NCBI RefSeq assembly: GCF_003293695.1
Contig: NZ_CP029556.1
Coordinates: forward strand, 196,001-260,000
Direction of reading: 5' to 3'
Origin: Lysobacter oculi
Lineage (GTDB): Bacteria; Pseudomonadota; Gammaproteobacteria; Xanthomonadales; Xanthomonadaceae
Length of the DNA: 64,000 nucleotides
The position numbers and the translations under genes were made by a program. Shown here one piece after another: positions 47,391 to 57,499 of the stretch. Under the pieces are notes generated by a model. That model was not told the DNA's origin, ran no database searches, and was given only the letters and a program-made list of their open reading frames with translations. Position 1 is the first letter of the stretch; each line of letters starts with the position of its first letter.

Positions 47391-47785
47391 CAGAGCATGT
47401 TCCCGCGCGGGTCGGCGGCGCATTGCCCGCTCACGCACTGGCAGCTGCTGATGGCCGGAAAGCCGCAGACGCTCGCCGTGCCGGTCTTCGCGCACTGGGC
47501 CTGCACGGCGGCCGGATCGGTCTTGGCGTTGACGTTGACGCAGCCCGGGTAATAGCCGCAGCAGTTGCCGACGTTCTTCACCGTGCAGTCGGCGTCGGTC
47601 TTGCAGCTGCGGTCGGGCGATGAAGGCGTGGCGCCGATCGGGCGCGGCGGCGCGGGCCGGTCCAGCGGATTGATCGCGCCCACGGAAGGGGCGACCGGCG
47701 CGGCGGGCTTGGACGGCGGCTGCGGCGAGCAGCCCAGCGTCAACGCCAGCAGCAGCGACATCAGCACGAGGGCGAAGCGGGGCAT
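47390..47785 (-). CDS. Cysteine-rich lipoprotein of unknown function
   Basis: 131 residues from the ATG at 47785. The lipobox 'LALTLGC' (Cys at about residue 19) follows a typical signal. A Pro/Ala-rich tether (KPAAPVAPSVGAINPLDRP) comes next. The final 65 residues hold nine Cys: 'SCKTDADC', 'NCCGYYPGC', 'QC', 'VCGFP', 'SCQCVSGQC'. This suggests a small disulfide-knotted periplasmic domain. No family recognised. The stop overlaps the deaminase start by one base. Confidence 0.7.
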   Translation of the reverse strand: MPRFALVLMSLLLALTLGCSPQPPSKPAAPVAPSVGAINPLDRPAPPRPIGATPSSPDRSCKTDADCTVKNVGNCCGYYPGCVNVNAKTDPAAVQAQCAKTGTASVCGFPAISSCQCVSGQCAADPRGNML

Positions 47786-47786
47786 G

Positions 47787-49520
<1,734 letters not shown>

Positions 49521-49601
49521 GGGGGCGCGGTGCTCGCGGATGCGGGAAAGCGGCCACAAGTTTACCGTTATGCTGCCCCGCTCCCCGCAGGATCCCGCCC
49601 G

Positions 49602-49865
49602 ATGCGCACCGTCTACCAGGCGCTCAACCCCATCGACGCCCATCTGGTGAAGCATGCGCTGGAGGCGGCCGGCATCCCGGCCTTCGTGTTGGGCGAGCAC
49701 CTGGCCGGCGGGGTGGGCGAACTGCCGGCCACCGGCTACCTGCAGGTGCGGGTGCCGGACGACTGGTTCGAGGAGGCCGAAGCCTGCGTGCGCGACCTGC
49801 CGCTGCTGGCCGCCGACCCGGCCGCCGAAGGCGATCCGGGCGAAGAAGGCTGGCTGCCGGCATGA
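49602..49865 (+). CDS. DUF2007-type putative signal-transducing protein
   Basis: 87 residues from the ATG at 49602. The DUF2007 pattern: 'AHLVKHALEAAGIPAFVLGE' (ferredoxin-like helix-strand), 'LPATGYLQVRVPDDWFEEAE' and a short acidic tail. The family resembles PII-like small proteins; role unknown. Its stop overlaps the EamA transporter start by 4 bases, suggesting co-function or co-regulation. Confidence 0.85.
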   Translation: MRTVYQALNPIDAHLVKHALEAAGIPAFVLGEHLAGGVGELPATGYLQVRVPDDWFEEAEACVRDLPLLAADPAAEGDPGEEGWLPA

Positions 49866-50779
49866 GCGCCGCGGCGTTGCCGGACGCGGCCGGGCGCCGG
49901 CGGGCGATCGGCCAGCTGCTGGCAGGTGCCGCGATCATCGGCACCAACGGGCTGATGGTCCGCTTCGCCGGCACGCCCCCCACCGTCTCGGCATTCTGGC
50001 GCATGGCCCTTTCCGGCCTGCTGCTGGCCGCGCTGGTGCAGGTCCGGCACGGCTGGGTGCCGCTGTCGCGCCGCGCCTGGCTGTGGATCGTGCTGCCCTC
50101 GCTGGCCTTCGCGGTCGACCTGTGGATGTGGCACCGCTCGATCCTGCTGGTCGGGCCCGGCCTGTCCACCCTGCTGGCCAATGCCCAGGTGTTCTTCATG
50201 GCGTTGGCCGGCGTGCTGCTGTTCGGCGAACGCCTGCACCTGCGGTTCGTGGCCGGCGTGCTGCTGGCGTTCACCGGCCTGTGGCTGTTGCTGGGCGGCG
50301 ACTGGGCCACGCTGCCGGCGGAGTACCGCTGGGGCGTCTGGCTGGGGTTGGCCACCGGCGTGGCCTACGCCGCCTACAACGTGGGCCTGAAGCGCTCCCA
50401 GGCGGAGGCGGCGGTGGGCAAGGCGCGGGTGCCGGTGGAGCAGGTGCTGTGCCTGGCGGCGTTCGGCTCGGCCGCCTGCCTGGGGTTGATGGGGGTGGTC
50501 GAAGGCGCTTCGTTCGCCATCCCGTCGTGGAAGTCGTTCGGCATCCTGCTCACGCTCGCGGCGATCGGCCATTGCCTGAGCTGGATCCTGATCTCGCGCT
50601 CGATCCAGGTCCTGTCGGTGGCGATGGTCGGCCTGCTGCTGCTGTTCCAGCCGATGGTCGCCTACCTGCTCGATGTCGTGCTGCTCGACCATCCGACCTC
50701 GCCGCGCCAGTGGGCGGGCCTGCTGGTGACAATGGCGGGGATTTTCGTGGCAGGATTGAAGCGCCTGCGGCGCGGCTGA
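49862..50779 (+). CDS. EamA/DMT-family transporter
   Basis: 305 residues with ten predicted membrane helices in two EamA repeats: 'IIGTNGLMVRFAGTPPTVSA' with 'FWRMALSGLLLA', then 'WGVWLGLATGVAYAAYNVGL' and 'GLLLLFQPMVAYLLDVVLL'. Probable drug/metabolite transporter of the inner membrane; substrate unknown. Translationally coupled to the DUF2007 gene. Confidence 0.9.
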   Translation: MSAAALPDAAGRRRAIGQLLAGAAIIGTNGLMVRFAGTPPTVSAFWRMALSGLLLAALVQVRHGWVPLSRRAWLWIVLPSLAFAVDLWMWHRSILLVGPGLSTLLANAQVFFMALAGVLLFGERLHLRFVAGVLLAFTGLWLLLGGDWATLPAEYRWGVWLGLATGVAYAAYNVGLKRSQAEAAVGKARVPVEQVLCLAAFGSAACLGLMGVVEGASFAIPSWKSFGILLTLAAIGHCLSWILISRSIQVLSVAMVGLLLLFQPMVAYLLDVVLLDHPTSPRQWAGLLVTMAGIFVAGLKRLRRG

Positions 50780-50821
50780 CCGCCCCGGGTTGGCCACGGG
50801 GGGTGGCTGTCAGGGGGAAGG

Positions 50822-52567
50822 ATGAAGGCAGCATCGCAGGCGCGCGAACCGCGCCGGTTGTTATCGACCTGGTCGCGCTTCTCGCAGGCGGCCGTCATCA
50901 GCATCGCGGTGGCCGTGCTGGTCTGGGTGATGAGCTTCCTCGGCGTATCGCCGGAACGCGGAGACATCGCCCTCCATGTGGTGGAAGGCGGCGGCAGCGG
51001 CGTCCACGTGGTCATGCCGGATGCGAAGCGGCTCGGCGTGCGCCTGCCGGTCGGCGATATCGACGTCGGCCTGCGCTTCCGCCTGCCCGCGCAGGCGCGT
51101 GACGAGGAATACGTGCTGTTCGCCGACCACATCCTCACCGACCGCATCCAGCTGGTCAATCCCGCGGGGCGGGTGGTCGGCACCGGTTCCAGTTTCCATC
51201 CGCGTGGAAAGCGCGCAGGCGGCGCTTCGCCGTTCTATGTGTTTCCGCTGCGCGGCGGGCTGGCCGGTGCGGAGGCCATCTATCGCCTGCGGGCCGACAT
51301 CGCGCTCGAACAGACCGTGGTGCTGCGGATCCTGCCCGCGACACAACTTCGCCCGCTGGAGCAGCGCTTGGCCATCGCGCATGCAGTGCGCTATGGGGCG
51401 TTGCTGGCGATGGTCGTGCTGCTGTTCGCGCTCCATCTCTCGACCGGCGAGCCGGCCAGCCTGGCCTACGTGGGCGTGGGATTGCTGACGTTGCTTTCGC
51501 TGCTCCAGCTGCACAGCTACCTCTACCTGCTGCCCGGGATGGACAGGCTCGGTGACCTGGGCATCCCGGCGATCCTGGCCGTGCGCAGCCTGCTGGTGGT
51601 GTCCGGCATCCACCTGTTCCTGTGGTTGGGCCAGCGCGACGCGCCGCCGCCGCGGCTCAAGCGGTGGGTAAACCGCTTCTGCCTGGTGCTGGTGGTGTTG
51701 ATCGTGCTGCAGGCCCTGCACTGGATGCCGCATGCGCTGATCGCGCCGCTCGGCTGGCTCTACCTGCTCGGTTCCCTGCTCATGCTGGGGCTGGCATGGC
51801 GCGCGATCCGCAACGGCGTGCCACTCGCGCGCAGCATCTTCATCACGATGCTGGCGACGATAGTCGCCGTCTTCGCCACCGACCTGTACGACATGGGCCT
51901 GATCCAGGGCGGCTGGTGGGTCAATTCCGGCGGCACCGGCATGTTGATCGTCTGGCTGGGCCTGATGGCGGTCAGCCTGATCCGCCGCACCAGCGACTAC
52001 CGGCGCCAGCTCGAGGACGCCGCTCGGCGCCAGCAGCAGCTCCAGCGGGCGGCCGACACCGACGTGCTCACCGGCCTCCCCAACCGCGCCCACCTGGATG
52101 CCCATCTGCATGGCGGCGCCGGAGCGGGCCGTGCCTTCACCGTCCTCTTCATCGACATCGACCATTTCAAGGCGATCAACGACACCCATGGCCATGCGGC
52201 CGGCGATGCCGTGCTGCGGGCGGTGGCGGCGGAACTGGCCAGGTCGGTGCGGGATGTCGATTACGTCGCGCGTTACGGCGGCGAGGAGTTCGTGGTGGTG
52301 GCCGATGGCCATCCGACCGAAGTCACGCCGCTGGCCGAACGCATCCGTGAGCGCATCGCCGCATTGCCGATCGAGTGGCAGGGCCAGGTCCTGCCGGTCA
52401 CCGTCAGCATCGGCGTGGCGCCCACCTCGGCACCGGGCGAGGCGATGGACAGGGTGCTGGCGCGCGCCGATGCGGCGATGTACGCCGCCAAGCGCAACGG
52501 CCGCAACCGGGTGGAAACCGCAGCGGCACCGGCTGCGTTCTATTCGGCGGCGATCCCGCAGACGTAG
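50822..52567 (+). CDS. Membrane diguanylate cyclase (7TM sensor-GGDEF)
   Basis: 581 residues. An N-terminal anchor helix (about 21-42), a periplasmic domain of about 140 residues, then seven membrane helices (about 185-395; 7TMR-DISM-like arrangement), a short coiled coil and a GGDEF domain. The active site reads GGEEF (residues 486-490) and an inhibitory I-site R477-x-x-D480 lies five residues upstream, so it should make c-di-GMP with product inhibition. Its 3' end overlaps the convergent gene by 28 bases. c-di-GMP often feeds into type IV pilus behaviour. Confidence 0.93.
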   Translation: MKAASQAREPRRLLSTWSRFSQAAVISIAVAVLVWVMSFLGVSPERGDIALHVVEGGGSGVHVVMPDAKRLGVRLPVGDIDVGLRFRLPAQARDEEYVLFADHILTDRIQLVNPAGRVVGTGSSFHPRGKRAGGASPFYVFPLRGGLAGAEAIYRLRADIALEQTVVLRILPATQLRPLEQRLAIAHAVRYGALLAMVVLLFALHLSTGEPASLAYVGVGLLTLLSLLQLHSYLYLLPGMDRLGDLGIPAILAVRSLLVVSGIHLFLWLGQRDAPPPRLKRWVNRFCLVLVVLIVLQALHWMPHALIAPLGWLYLLGSLLMLGLAWRAIRNGVPLARSIFITMLATIVAVFATDLYDMGLIQGGWWVNSGGTGMLIVWLGLMAVSLIRRTSDYRRQLEDAARRQQQLQRAADTDVLTGLPNRAHLDAHLHGGAGAGRAFTVLFIDIDHFKAINDTHGHAAGDAVLRAVAAELARSVRDVDYVARYGGEEFVVVADGHPTEVTPLAERIRERIAALPIEWQGQVLPVTVSIGVAPTSAPGEAMDRVLARADAAMYAAKRNGRNRVETAAAPAAFYSAAIPQT

Positions 52568-53256
52568 ACCACCTCGCAGCCGCCGGGCCCGTGGTCGTCG
52601 CGGGTGGTGGAACTGCGCCAGCGCCAGCCGTCGTTCGCCCGCACTTCCACCAGCCAGCCGTCGATCCGCACGCGCTGCCCGGTGGCGACCCGCGCCAGCG
52701 CCGCGGCGACTTCGCGGCTGGCCGGGATCATGTGCATGTTGGCGCTCTCCAGCCGCACCTGGTCGATGGGGATCGGCGGCGCGTCCGTCCAACGGGTGAA
52801 GTACCAGCGGTTCTGCTGGCCGATGGAGAGCGAGGACACCACGTCGTCATCGCGCATCCGGCCCCATCCGAGCGCGATGTCGATCGGCGCGAACTCCGCC
52901 TCGCGGTCCTCGGCATAGGCGCGGGTCGACAGCACCCGGCCATCCACGCTGAATCCGGCCAGCGGCTGCAGGCTGCCACCGGCATGGCGGAACGCGGGCA
53001 TCCCCGCCGGCAGCGGCGACTGCGCCGGCAGGTCCGGGGTCGCCAGCATGTCCGGCATCCGGCATCCCTTCGCCCGCACGGCATTGGCGGCGACGAAGGG
53101 CGTGTGCGCGGGCGGGGCGGGGCGCATCGCCGCCTCGATCCTGGCCGGGTCGCGCAGCTTCGGTTCGGGCGCGTCGCTGGCCTGCCACCACCAGGCGCCC
53201 CCGGCGATGCCGCCGGCGGCCACCAGTCCCAGTGCGATGTCGCGGGTGCGGGCCAT
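52540..53256 (-). CDS. Membrane-anchored hypothetical protein
   Basis: 238 residues. An N-terminal hydrophobic segment (IALGLVAAGGIAGGAWWW) acts as signal anchor or uncleaved signal. The rest is a periplasmic domain without known motifs; two Cys in 'CEVVYVCG' near the C-terminus could form a disulfide, and 'ADNMHMIPAS'-like 'SANMHMIPASREVAAAL' and 'RVRIDGWLVEVRANDGWRW' are notable. It lies downstream of oxyR on the same strand, 9 bases after its stop, and may be co-transcribed with the peroxide operon. Function unknown. Confidence 0.7.
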   Translation of the reverse strand: MARTRDIALGLVAAGGIAGGAWWWQASDAPEPKLRDPARIEAAMRPAPPAHTPFVAANAVRAKGCRMPDMLATPDLPAQSPLPAGMPAFRHAGGSLQPLAGFSVDGRVLSTRAYAEDREAEFAPIDIALGWGRMRDDDVVSSLSIGQQNRWYFTRWTDAPPIPIDQVRLESANMHMIPASREVAAALARVATGQRVRIDGWLVEVRANDGWRWRSSTTRDDHGPGGCEVVYVCGIAAE

Positions 53257-53265
53257 GCCGCTCCG

Positions 53266-54168
53266 TCAGCCGGAAAGGAGCGCGGACGATAGCGGGCGGA
53301 GTGTTTGCGCGATGTCGCCGAGCAGGTCGCCCATCGCCGAGCTCTTGCGCCAGACCAGCGCGATGCTGCGCTTCGGCGCCTCGCCGGCGAACGGCAGCAG
53401 GCGCAGGTGTTCGGGCTGCACCACCGGCGGGCGGGTGGCGAGTTGCGGCAGCAGGGTCACGCCGGCCCCGGCCGCCACCATCTGCCGCAGCGTCTCCAGG
53501 CTGGTGGCGCGGAAGCCGGCCTTCTCGTGCGCGCCGGCCAGGCGGCAGACGTCCAGCGCCTGGTCGCGCAGGCAGTGGCCGTCCTCCAGCAGCAGCAGGG
53601 TCTGCTCATCCAGGTCGTCCAGGCTGATCGCGCGCTCGCCGGCGAAGGCGCCGCCCTCGCGCGTCGCGAGCAGGAAGGGTTCGTCGAACAGCGGCTCGAC
53701 GTGCAGCTGCTCGTCGTGCACCGGCAGCGCCAGCAGGGCGGCATCGATGCGACCCTCGCGCAGCTGGGCCAGTAGCGCGTCGCTCTTCTCCTCCACCAGC
53801 AGCAGTTCCAGCCGCGGGAAACGCGCCTGCAGCGCCGGAACCGCATGCGGCAGGAAGTACGGCGCCAGCGTCGGGAACGCGCCCAGCCGCAGCGTGCCGG
53901 ATTCCGGGTCCTGGCTGCGGCGGGCCAGGTCGCGCATCGACTCCACCTCAGCCACGATGCCGCGCGCCCGCGCCACCACCTCGCGCCCGACCGGGGTCAG
54001 CATCACCTTGCGCGGGCTGCGTTCGAACAGCTGCACGCACAGCTCCTCCTCCAGCTTCTTGATCTGGGTGGAGAGCGTGGGCTGGCTGACGAAGCTGGCT
54101 TCCGCGGCCTTGCCGAAATGGCGGTGGTCGGCCAGCGCCACCAGGTACTTGAGGTCGCGCAGGTTCAT
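53266..54168 (-). CDS. oxyR: OxyR, peroxide-sensing LysR-type regulator
   Basis: 300 residues from the ATG at 54168. N-terminal helix-turn-helix 'GKAAEASFVSQPTLSTQIKK'. The redox cysteines are at the E. coli positions: Cys199 ('LEDGHCLRDQAL') and Cys208 ('DVCRL'). Oxidation to a disulfide converts OxyR to an activator of ahpC, katA and related genes. It lies downstream of ahpC-ahpF, as in Xanthomonas, but with a VOC gene inserted; it overlaps that gene by 4 bases. Confidence 0.97.
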   Translation of the reverse strand: MNLRDLKYLVALADHRHFGKAAEASFVSQPTLSTQIKKLEEELCVQLFERSPRKVMLTPVGREVVARARGIVAEVESMRDLARRSQDPESGTLRLGAFPTLAPYFLPHAVPALQARFPRLELLLVEEKSDALLAQLREGRIDAALLALPVHDEQLHVEPLFDEPFLLATREGGAFAGERAISLDDLDEQTLLLLEDGHCLRDQALDVCRLAGAHEKAGFRATSLETLRQMVAAGAGVTLLPQLATRPPVVQPEHLRLLPFAGEAPKRSIALVWRKSSAMGDLLGDIAQTLRPLSSALLSG

Positions 54169-54584
54169 GTCGGGCCGCCTTTCAGTTCGAGGGTGTTGCC
54201 GTCGGGGTCGTCGAAATAGAGCGAAGGGCCTTCGCCCTCCGCGCCGAAGCTGTCCGAAGCCGGCCCGTGCGGCGCGAGGCCGTGCGATGCGAGGTGCTGG
54301 ATGATCGCCGCCTCGTCGAAGCCGTCGATGCGCAGGCACAGGTGGTCGACGTTCCGCCCGCCTGCACCCGGCGCTTCGCCATCGCGCGTGCCGAGCTTTC
54401 CGTCCACCGCGACCAGATCGATCATCGACGCCCCGGCCCGCAGGTGCAGCAGGCCCAGGTCATCGCGGCGTTTCGCCACTTCGCAGCCCAGCACCTCGCG
54501 ATAGAACGCTTCGCTGCGGGCGAGGTCACGCACCCGCAGCACCACGTGGTCGATGCGTTGCACGGCGAACGGCGCGCCGGCCAT
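54165..54584 (-). CDS. VOC (glyoxalase/dioxygenase-fold) family protein
   Basis: 139 residues. Paired beta-alpha-beta units of the VOC fold: 'RIDHVVLRVRDLARSEAFYR', 'VLGCEVAKRRDDLGLLHLRA', 'NVDHLCLRIDGFDEAAI' and 'PSLYFDDPDGNTLELKG'. His12, His81-type and the final Glu are candidate metal ligands. Possible isomerase, dioxygenase or resistance-type protein; substrate unknown. It sits between ahpF (3 bases away) and oxyR (overlap), so it is probably co-expressed under peroxide stress. Confidence 0.88.
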   Translation of the reverse strand: MAGAPFAVQRIDHVVLRVRDLARSEAFYREVLGCEVAKRRDDLGLLHLRAGASMIDLVAVDGKLGTRDGEAPGAGGRNVDHLCLRIDGFDEAAIIQHLASHGLAPHGPASDSFGAEGEGPSLYFDDPDGNTLELKGGPT

Positions 54585-54587
54585 GCT

Positions 54588-56198
54588 TCAGGCCGCCTTG
54601 GCCTGCGCGGCCGGCACCGAGCTGCGGATCAGGTGGTCGAAGGCGGACAGCGAAGCCGTCGCGCCGCCGCCCATCGCGATGATGATCTGCTTGTAGGGCA
54701 CGGTGGTCGCGTCACCGGCGGCGAACACGCCGGGCAGGCTGGTCGCGCCGCGCTCGTCGACGACGATCTCGCCGCGCGGGCTCAGCGCCACGCCGCTGTC
54801 CTTCAGCCACTCGGTGTTCGGCAGCAGGCCGATCTGCACGAAGATGCCTTCCATCTCGACCGTGTGCTTCTCGCTGGTGGTGCGGTCCTCGTAGACCAGG
54901 CCGGTGACCTTGGCGCCATCGCCCAGCACCTCGGTGGTGAGCGCGGAGGTGATGATGCGGACGTTAGGCAGGCTGCGAAGCTTGGCCTGCAGCACCTCGT
55001 CGGCGCGCAGCTTGCCGTCGAACTCGATCAGGGTGACATGGCCCACGATGCCGGCCAGGTCGATCGCCGCCTCCACGCCGGAATTGCCGCCGCCGATCAC
55101 CGCCACGCGCTTGCCCTTGAACAGCGGGCCGTCGCAATGCGGGCAGAACGCCACGCCCTTGGTCATGTACTGGTCCTCGCCCGGCACGTTCATCTTGCGC
55201 CAGCGCGCGCCGGTGGACAGCACCACGGACTTGGCCTGCACGGTCGCGCCGCTGGCCGTGGTCAGGCGGAAGCCGCCTTCGACCGTTTCCAGCTTCTCGG
55301 CGCGCTGCAGGTTCATCACATCGACCTCGTAATCGCCGACATGGGCTTCGAGCGCGGCGGCCATCTTCGGGCCTTCGGTGTGGCTGACCGAGATGAAGTT
55401 CTCGATGGCCAGCGTGTCCAGCACCTGCCCGCCGAAACGCTCGGCCAGCACGCCGGTGCGGATGCCCTTGCGCGCGGAGTAGATCGCCGCCGCCGCACCG
55501 GCCGGGCCGCCGCCCACCACCAGCATGTCGAACGGCGCCTTGTCGTTGATCGTCTTCGCCGCCTTTTCCTCCGCGCCGGTATCGAGCTTGGCGAGGATCT
55601 CGGCGAAGCCCATGCGCCCGGCGCCGAACGGCTGGCCGTTGAGCAGCACGGTGGGCACGGCCATCACGCCGCGTTCCTGCATCTCTTCGGCAAAGGCCGC
55701 GCCATCCACCGCGATGTGGCGCACGCGCGGGTTCAACGCGGCCATGGTGTTGAGCGACTGCACCACGTCCGGGCAGCTCTGGCACGACTGCGAGAAGAAG
55801 GTTTCGAAGCGCAGCTCGCTGTCCGCGTTGGTGCCTTCCAGCGACTTGATCTGGGTGATGACGTCGTCGTCGAGCTTCGGCGGATGGCCGCCGACATGCA
55901 GCAGCGCCAGCACCAGCGAAGTGAACTCGTGGCCCAGCGGCAGGCCGGCGAATTCGACGCCGGTGTCGGCATCGCTGCGGGTGATGCGGAAGCTCGGCAG
56001 GCGGCTGCCCGGTTCGACGCCGGTTTCCGCCGCGTTCTTCAGCGTGATGCGGCCCGCGCCGGCTTCGGTGATGTCGGCCAGCAGGTCCTGCATCTCGCGG
56101 CTGGCCTCGCCGTCGTCCAGCGTGGCGATCAGCGTCAGCGGCGCCTGCAGGCGCTCCAGGTAGGCGGCGAGTTGGGCTTTCAGTTCGGTGTCGAGCAT
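54588..56198 (-). CDS. ahpF: AhpF, alkyl hydroperoxide reductase subunit F
   Basis: 536 residues from the ATG at 56198 (AAGGAGT ribosome-binding site). N-terminal double-thioredoxin-fold domain with redox Cys139/Cys142 ('[11 protein letters not shown]'), FAD site '[15 protein letters not shown]', active-site Cys352/Cys355 ('[10 protein letters not shown]'), NADH-binding '[14 protein letters not shown]' and C-terminal 'GVFAAGDAT'. It reduces AhpC with NADH. It lies 339 bases downstream of ahpC, with hairpins in between. Confidence 0.97.
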   Translation of the reverse strand: MLDTELKAQLAAYLERLQAPLTLIATLDDGEASREMQDLLADITEAGAGRITLKNAAETGVEPGSRLPSFRITRSDADTGVEFAGLPLGHEFTSLVLALLHVGGHPPKLDDDVITQIKSLEGTNADSELRFETFFSQSCQSCPDVVQSLNTMAALNPRVRHIAVDGAAFAEEMQERGVMAVPTVLLNGQPFGAGRMGFAEILAKLDTGAEEKAAKTINDKAPFDMLVVGGGPAGAAAAIYSARKGIRTGVLAERFGGQVLDTLAIENFISVSHTEGPKMAAALEAHVGDYEVDVMNLQRAEKLETVEGGFRLTTASGATVQAKSVVLSTGARWRKMNVPGEDQYMTKGVAFCPHCDGPLFKGKRVAVIGGGNSGVEAAIDLAGIVGHVTLIEFDGKLRADEVLQAKLRSLPNVRIITSALTTEVLGDGAKVTGLVYEDRTTSEKHTVEMEGIFVQIGLLPNTEWLKDSGVALSPRGEIVVDERGATSLPGVFAAGDATTVPYKQIIIAMGGGATASLSAFDHLIRSSVPAAQAKAA

Positions 56199-56357
56199 GG
56201 CGGACTCCTTCCTGTCTATAGGCGGGGGTGAAGCCGGATCGCATTCGGCCGTTCGGGCCGGCGGGGATCCGGGCAAAGCGTGGCCGTCGCGCCTGAGGCA
56301 CGTCACGGGCGAGAGGGCTGGGAGCAAGGAAGGAAGCGGCTTCCTGCCTTCTTCCCA

Positions 56358-56383
56358 ACCCTCTCCCGGTGAGGGGAGAGGGT
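56358..56383. repeat. REP-like hairpin between ahpC and ahpF
   Basis: Stem ACCCTCTCCC (56358-56367) / GGGAGAGGGT (56374-56383), 10 bp, loop GGTGAG. This C/T-rich palindrome resembles intergenic REP-like palindromes reported in Xanthomonas-group genomes. A further hairpin, GGTGACT (56388-56394) with AGTCACC (56401-56407), follows directly. These could limit transcription from ahpC into ahpF. Confidence 0.6.
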
Positions 56384-56410
56384 GGGAGGTGACTGTGGAA
56401 AGTCACCGGC

Positions 56411-56539
56411 GATCCTGCGAGGCGAGCGCAGCGGATTCGAAGTCGCGTGGCGCGCGGAGAAGGGGGAGTGGACTCAAGTCCATGACCCCTTCGAGCACGC
56501 CGCGCGGCGATGAAGCCGCAAAGCGCAGGCCGCAGGATC
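56411..56539. repeat. Imperfect 129-bp inverted repeat next to the ahpC stop
   Basis: Perfect 9-base ends GATCCTGCG (56411-56419) and CGCAGGATC (56531-56539) enclose a strong central hairpin (TGGACT-CA-AGTCCA, 56469-56482) extended by GAAGGGG/CCCCTTC arms (56459-56465 with 56486-56492; base 56459 G to 56492 C) across a small internal loop. The distal end overlaps the ahpC stop codon by two bases. It could be a degenerate MITE-like insertion or a terminator/processing structure. No transposase and no certain target duplication are seen. Confidence 0.5.
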
Positions 56540-57101
56540 AGATCTTGCCGACGAGATCCAGCGACGGCTTCAGCGTCTTCTGGCCTTCCTTCCACTTGGC
56601 CGGGCAGACTTCGCCGTCGTGGTTGGCCACGTACTGGGCGGCCTGCAGCTTGCGCACAGTCTCGGTCACGTCGCGGGCGATGGCGTTGTCATGCACTTCC
56701 ATCGTCTTGATCACGCCGTCCGGATTGATGATGAAGGTGCCGCGCAGCGCCAGGCCCTCTTCCGGGATCAGCACGTCGAACGCCTTGGACAGGGCGTGGG
56801 TCGGGTCACCGACCAGGGCGAACTTCGCCTTGCCGACGGCCGGCGAGGTCTCGTGCCACACCTTGTGCGAGAAGTGGGTGTCGGTGGTGACGATGAACAC
56901 CTGGGCGCCGGCCTTCTCGAACTCGCCGTAATGCTCGGCGGCGTCTTCGATCTCGGTCGGGCAATTGAAGGTGAAGGCGGCCGGCATGAAGATCAGCACG
57001 GACCACTTGCCCTTCAGGTCGGCGTCGGTGACGGTGATGAACTCGCCGTTCTTGAAGGCCTGCGCCTTGAACGGCTGGACTTCGGTATTGATCAGGGACA
57101 T
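56538..57101 (-). CDS. ahpC: AhpC, alkyl hydroperoxide reductase (2-Cys peroxiredoxin)
   Basis: 187 residues, the same length as E. coli AhpC. Peroxidatic Cys47 in 'FTFNCPTEIED' and resolving Cys166 in 'GEVCPAKW'. 'GTFIINPDGVIKTMEVHDN' is also typical. It reduces H2O2 and organic peroxides and is recycled by AhpF. AGGAGT ribosome-binding site before the ATG. An OxyR-type half-element lies about 110 bases upstream. First gene of the peroxide block. Confidence 0.98.
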   Translation of the reverse strand: MSLINTEVQPFKAQAFKNGEFITVTDADLKGKWSVLIFMPAAFTFNCPTEIEDAAEHYGEFEKAGAQVFIVTTDTHFSHKVWHETSPAVGKAKFALVGDPTHALSKAFDVLIPEEGLALRGTFIINPDGVIKTMEVHDNAIARDVTETVRKLQAAQYVANHDGEVCPAKWKEGQKTLKPSLDLVGKI

Positions 57102-57240
57102 CTGCAAACTCCTGTTGACGGGGGTGGATGGGCAAGGGGAGGTCTCCCCGGCGATGGACAGCTTAGGCGGCATCAATTGATATCGCAAATTGATTGTCGG
57201 AATCTTATTGATAGGCAATAGCTATTTATTGTGCCGGTGA
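57102..57240 (-). promoter_or_regulatory. ahpC promoter region with OxyR-type element
   Basis: At 57211-57225 lies ATAG-N7-CTAT, an exact match to one inner half of the OxyR consensus (ATAG-N7-CTAT-N7-ATAG-N7-CTAT). The other half, toward ahpC, is poor (ATTG at 57189-57192 region). The AT-rich stretch 57172-57230 contrasts with the GC-rich surroundings and should hold the -35/-10 elements; on the minus strand 'GATATCAAT' (57175-57183 region) is a possible -10. The oxyR gene lies downstream in the same block, supporting a regulatory link. Confidence 0.6.
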
Positions 57241-57499
57241 CAGGCCATGGCGATGCTGCCGCGTCATGGCCGCCGGCATGCATCACGGTGGGCGCGGCAT
57301 GACCGGCCTGGGCGGCGGGCGTGAGGTGGCTTTCCTGGCCGACGATGGCGGTGGCCGGGGCCTGAGGCGGCTCCGTGCCGGCTGCGAGGCGGGTGTCCAG
57401 CCCGACGCCGGCCGGCCATGGGAATGCGAAGGGGCGTGATCCCCCCACCGATGAGAGGCCGGTGTCGGCTTCCGGCACGCGTCCGGGCATGCGCGGCGC
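57241..57499. other. Intergenic stretch without recognisable gene
   Basis: Between the ahpC promoter and the phased T-tract array. GC-rich; several frames are open on both strands but none has a convincing ribosome-binding site or domain. Nothing recognised. Confidence 0.5.
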
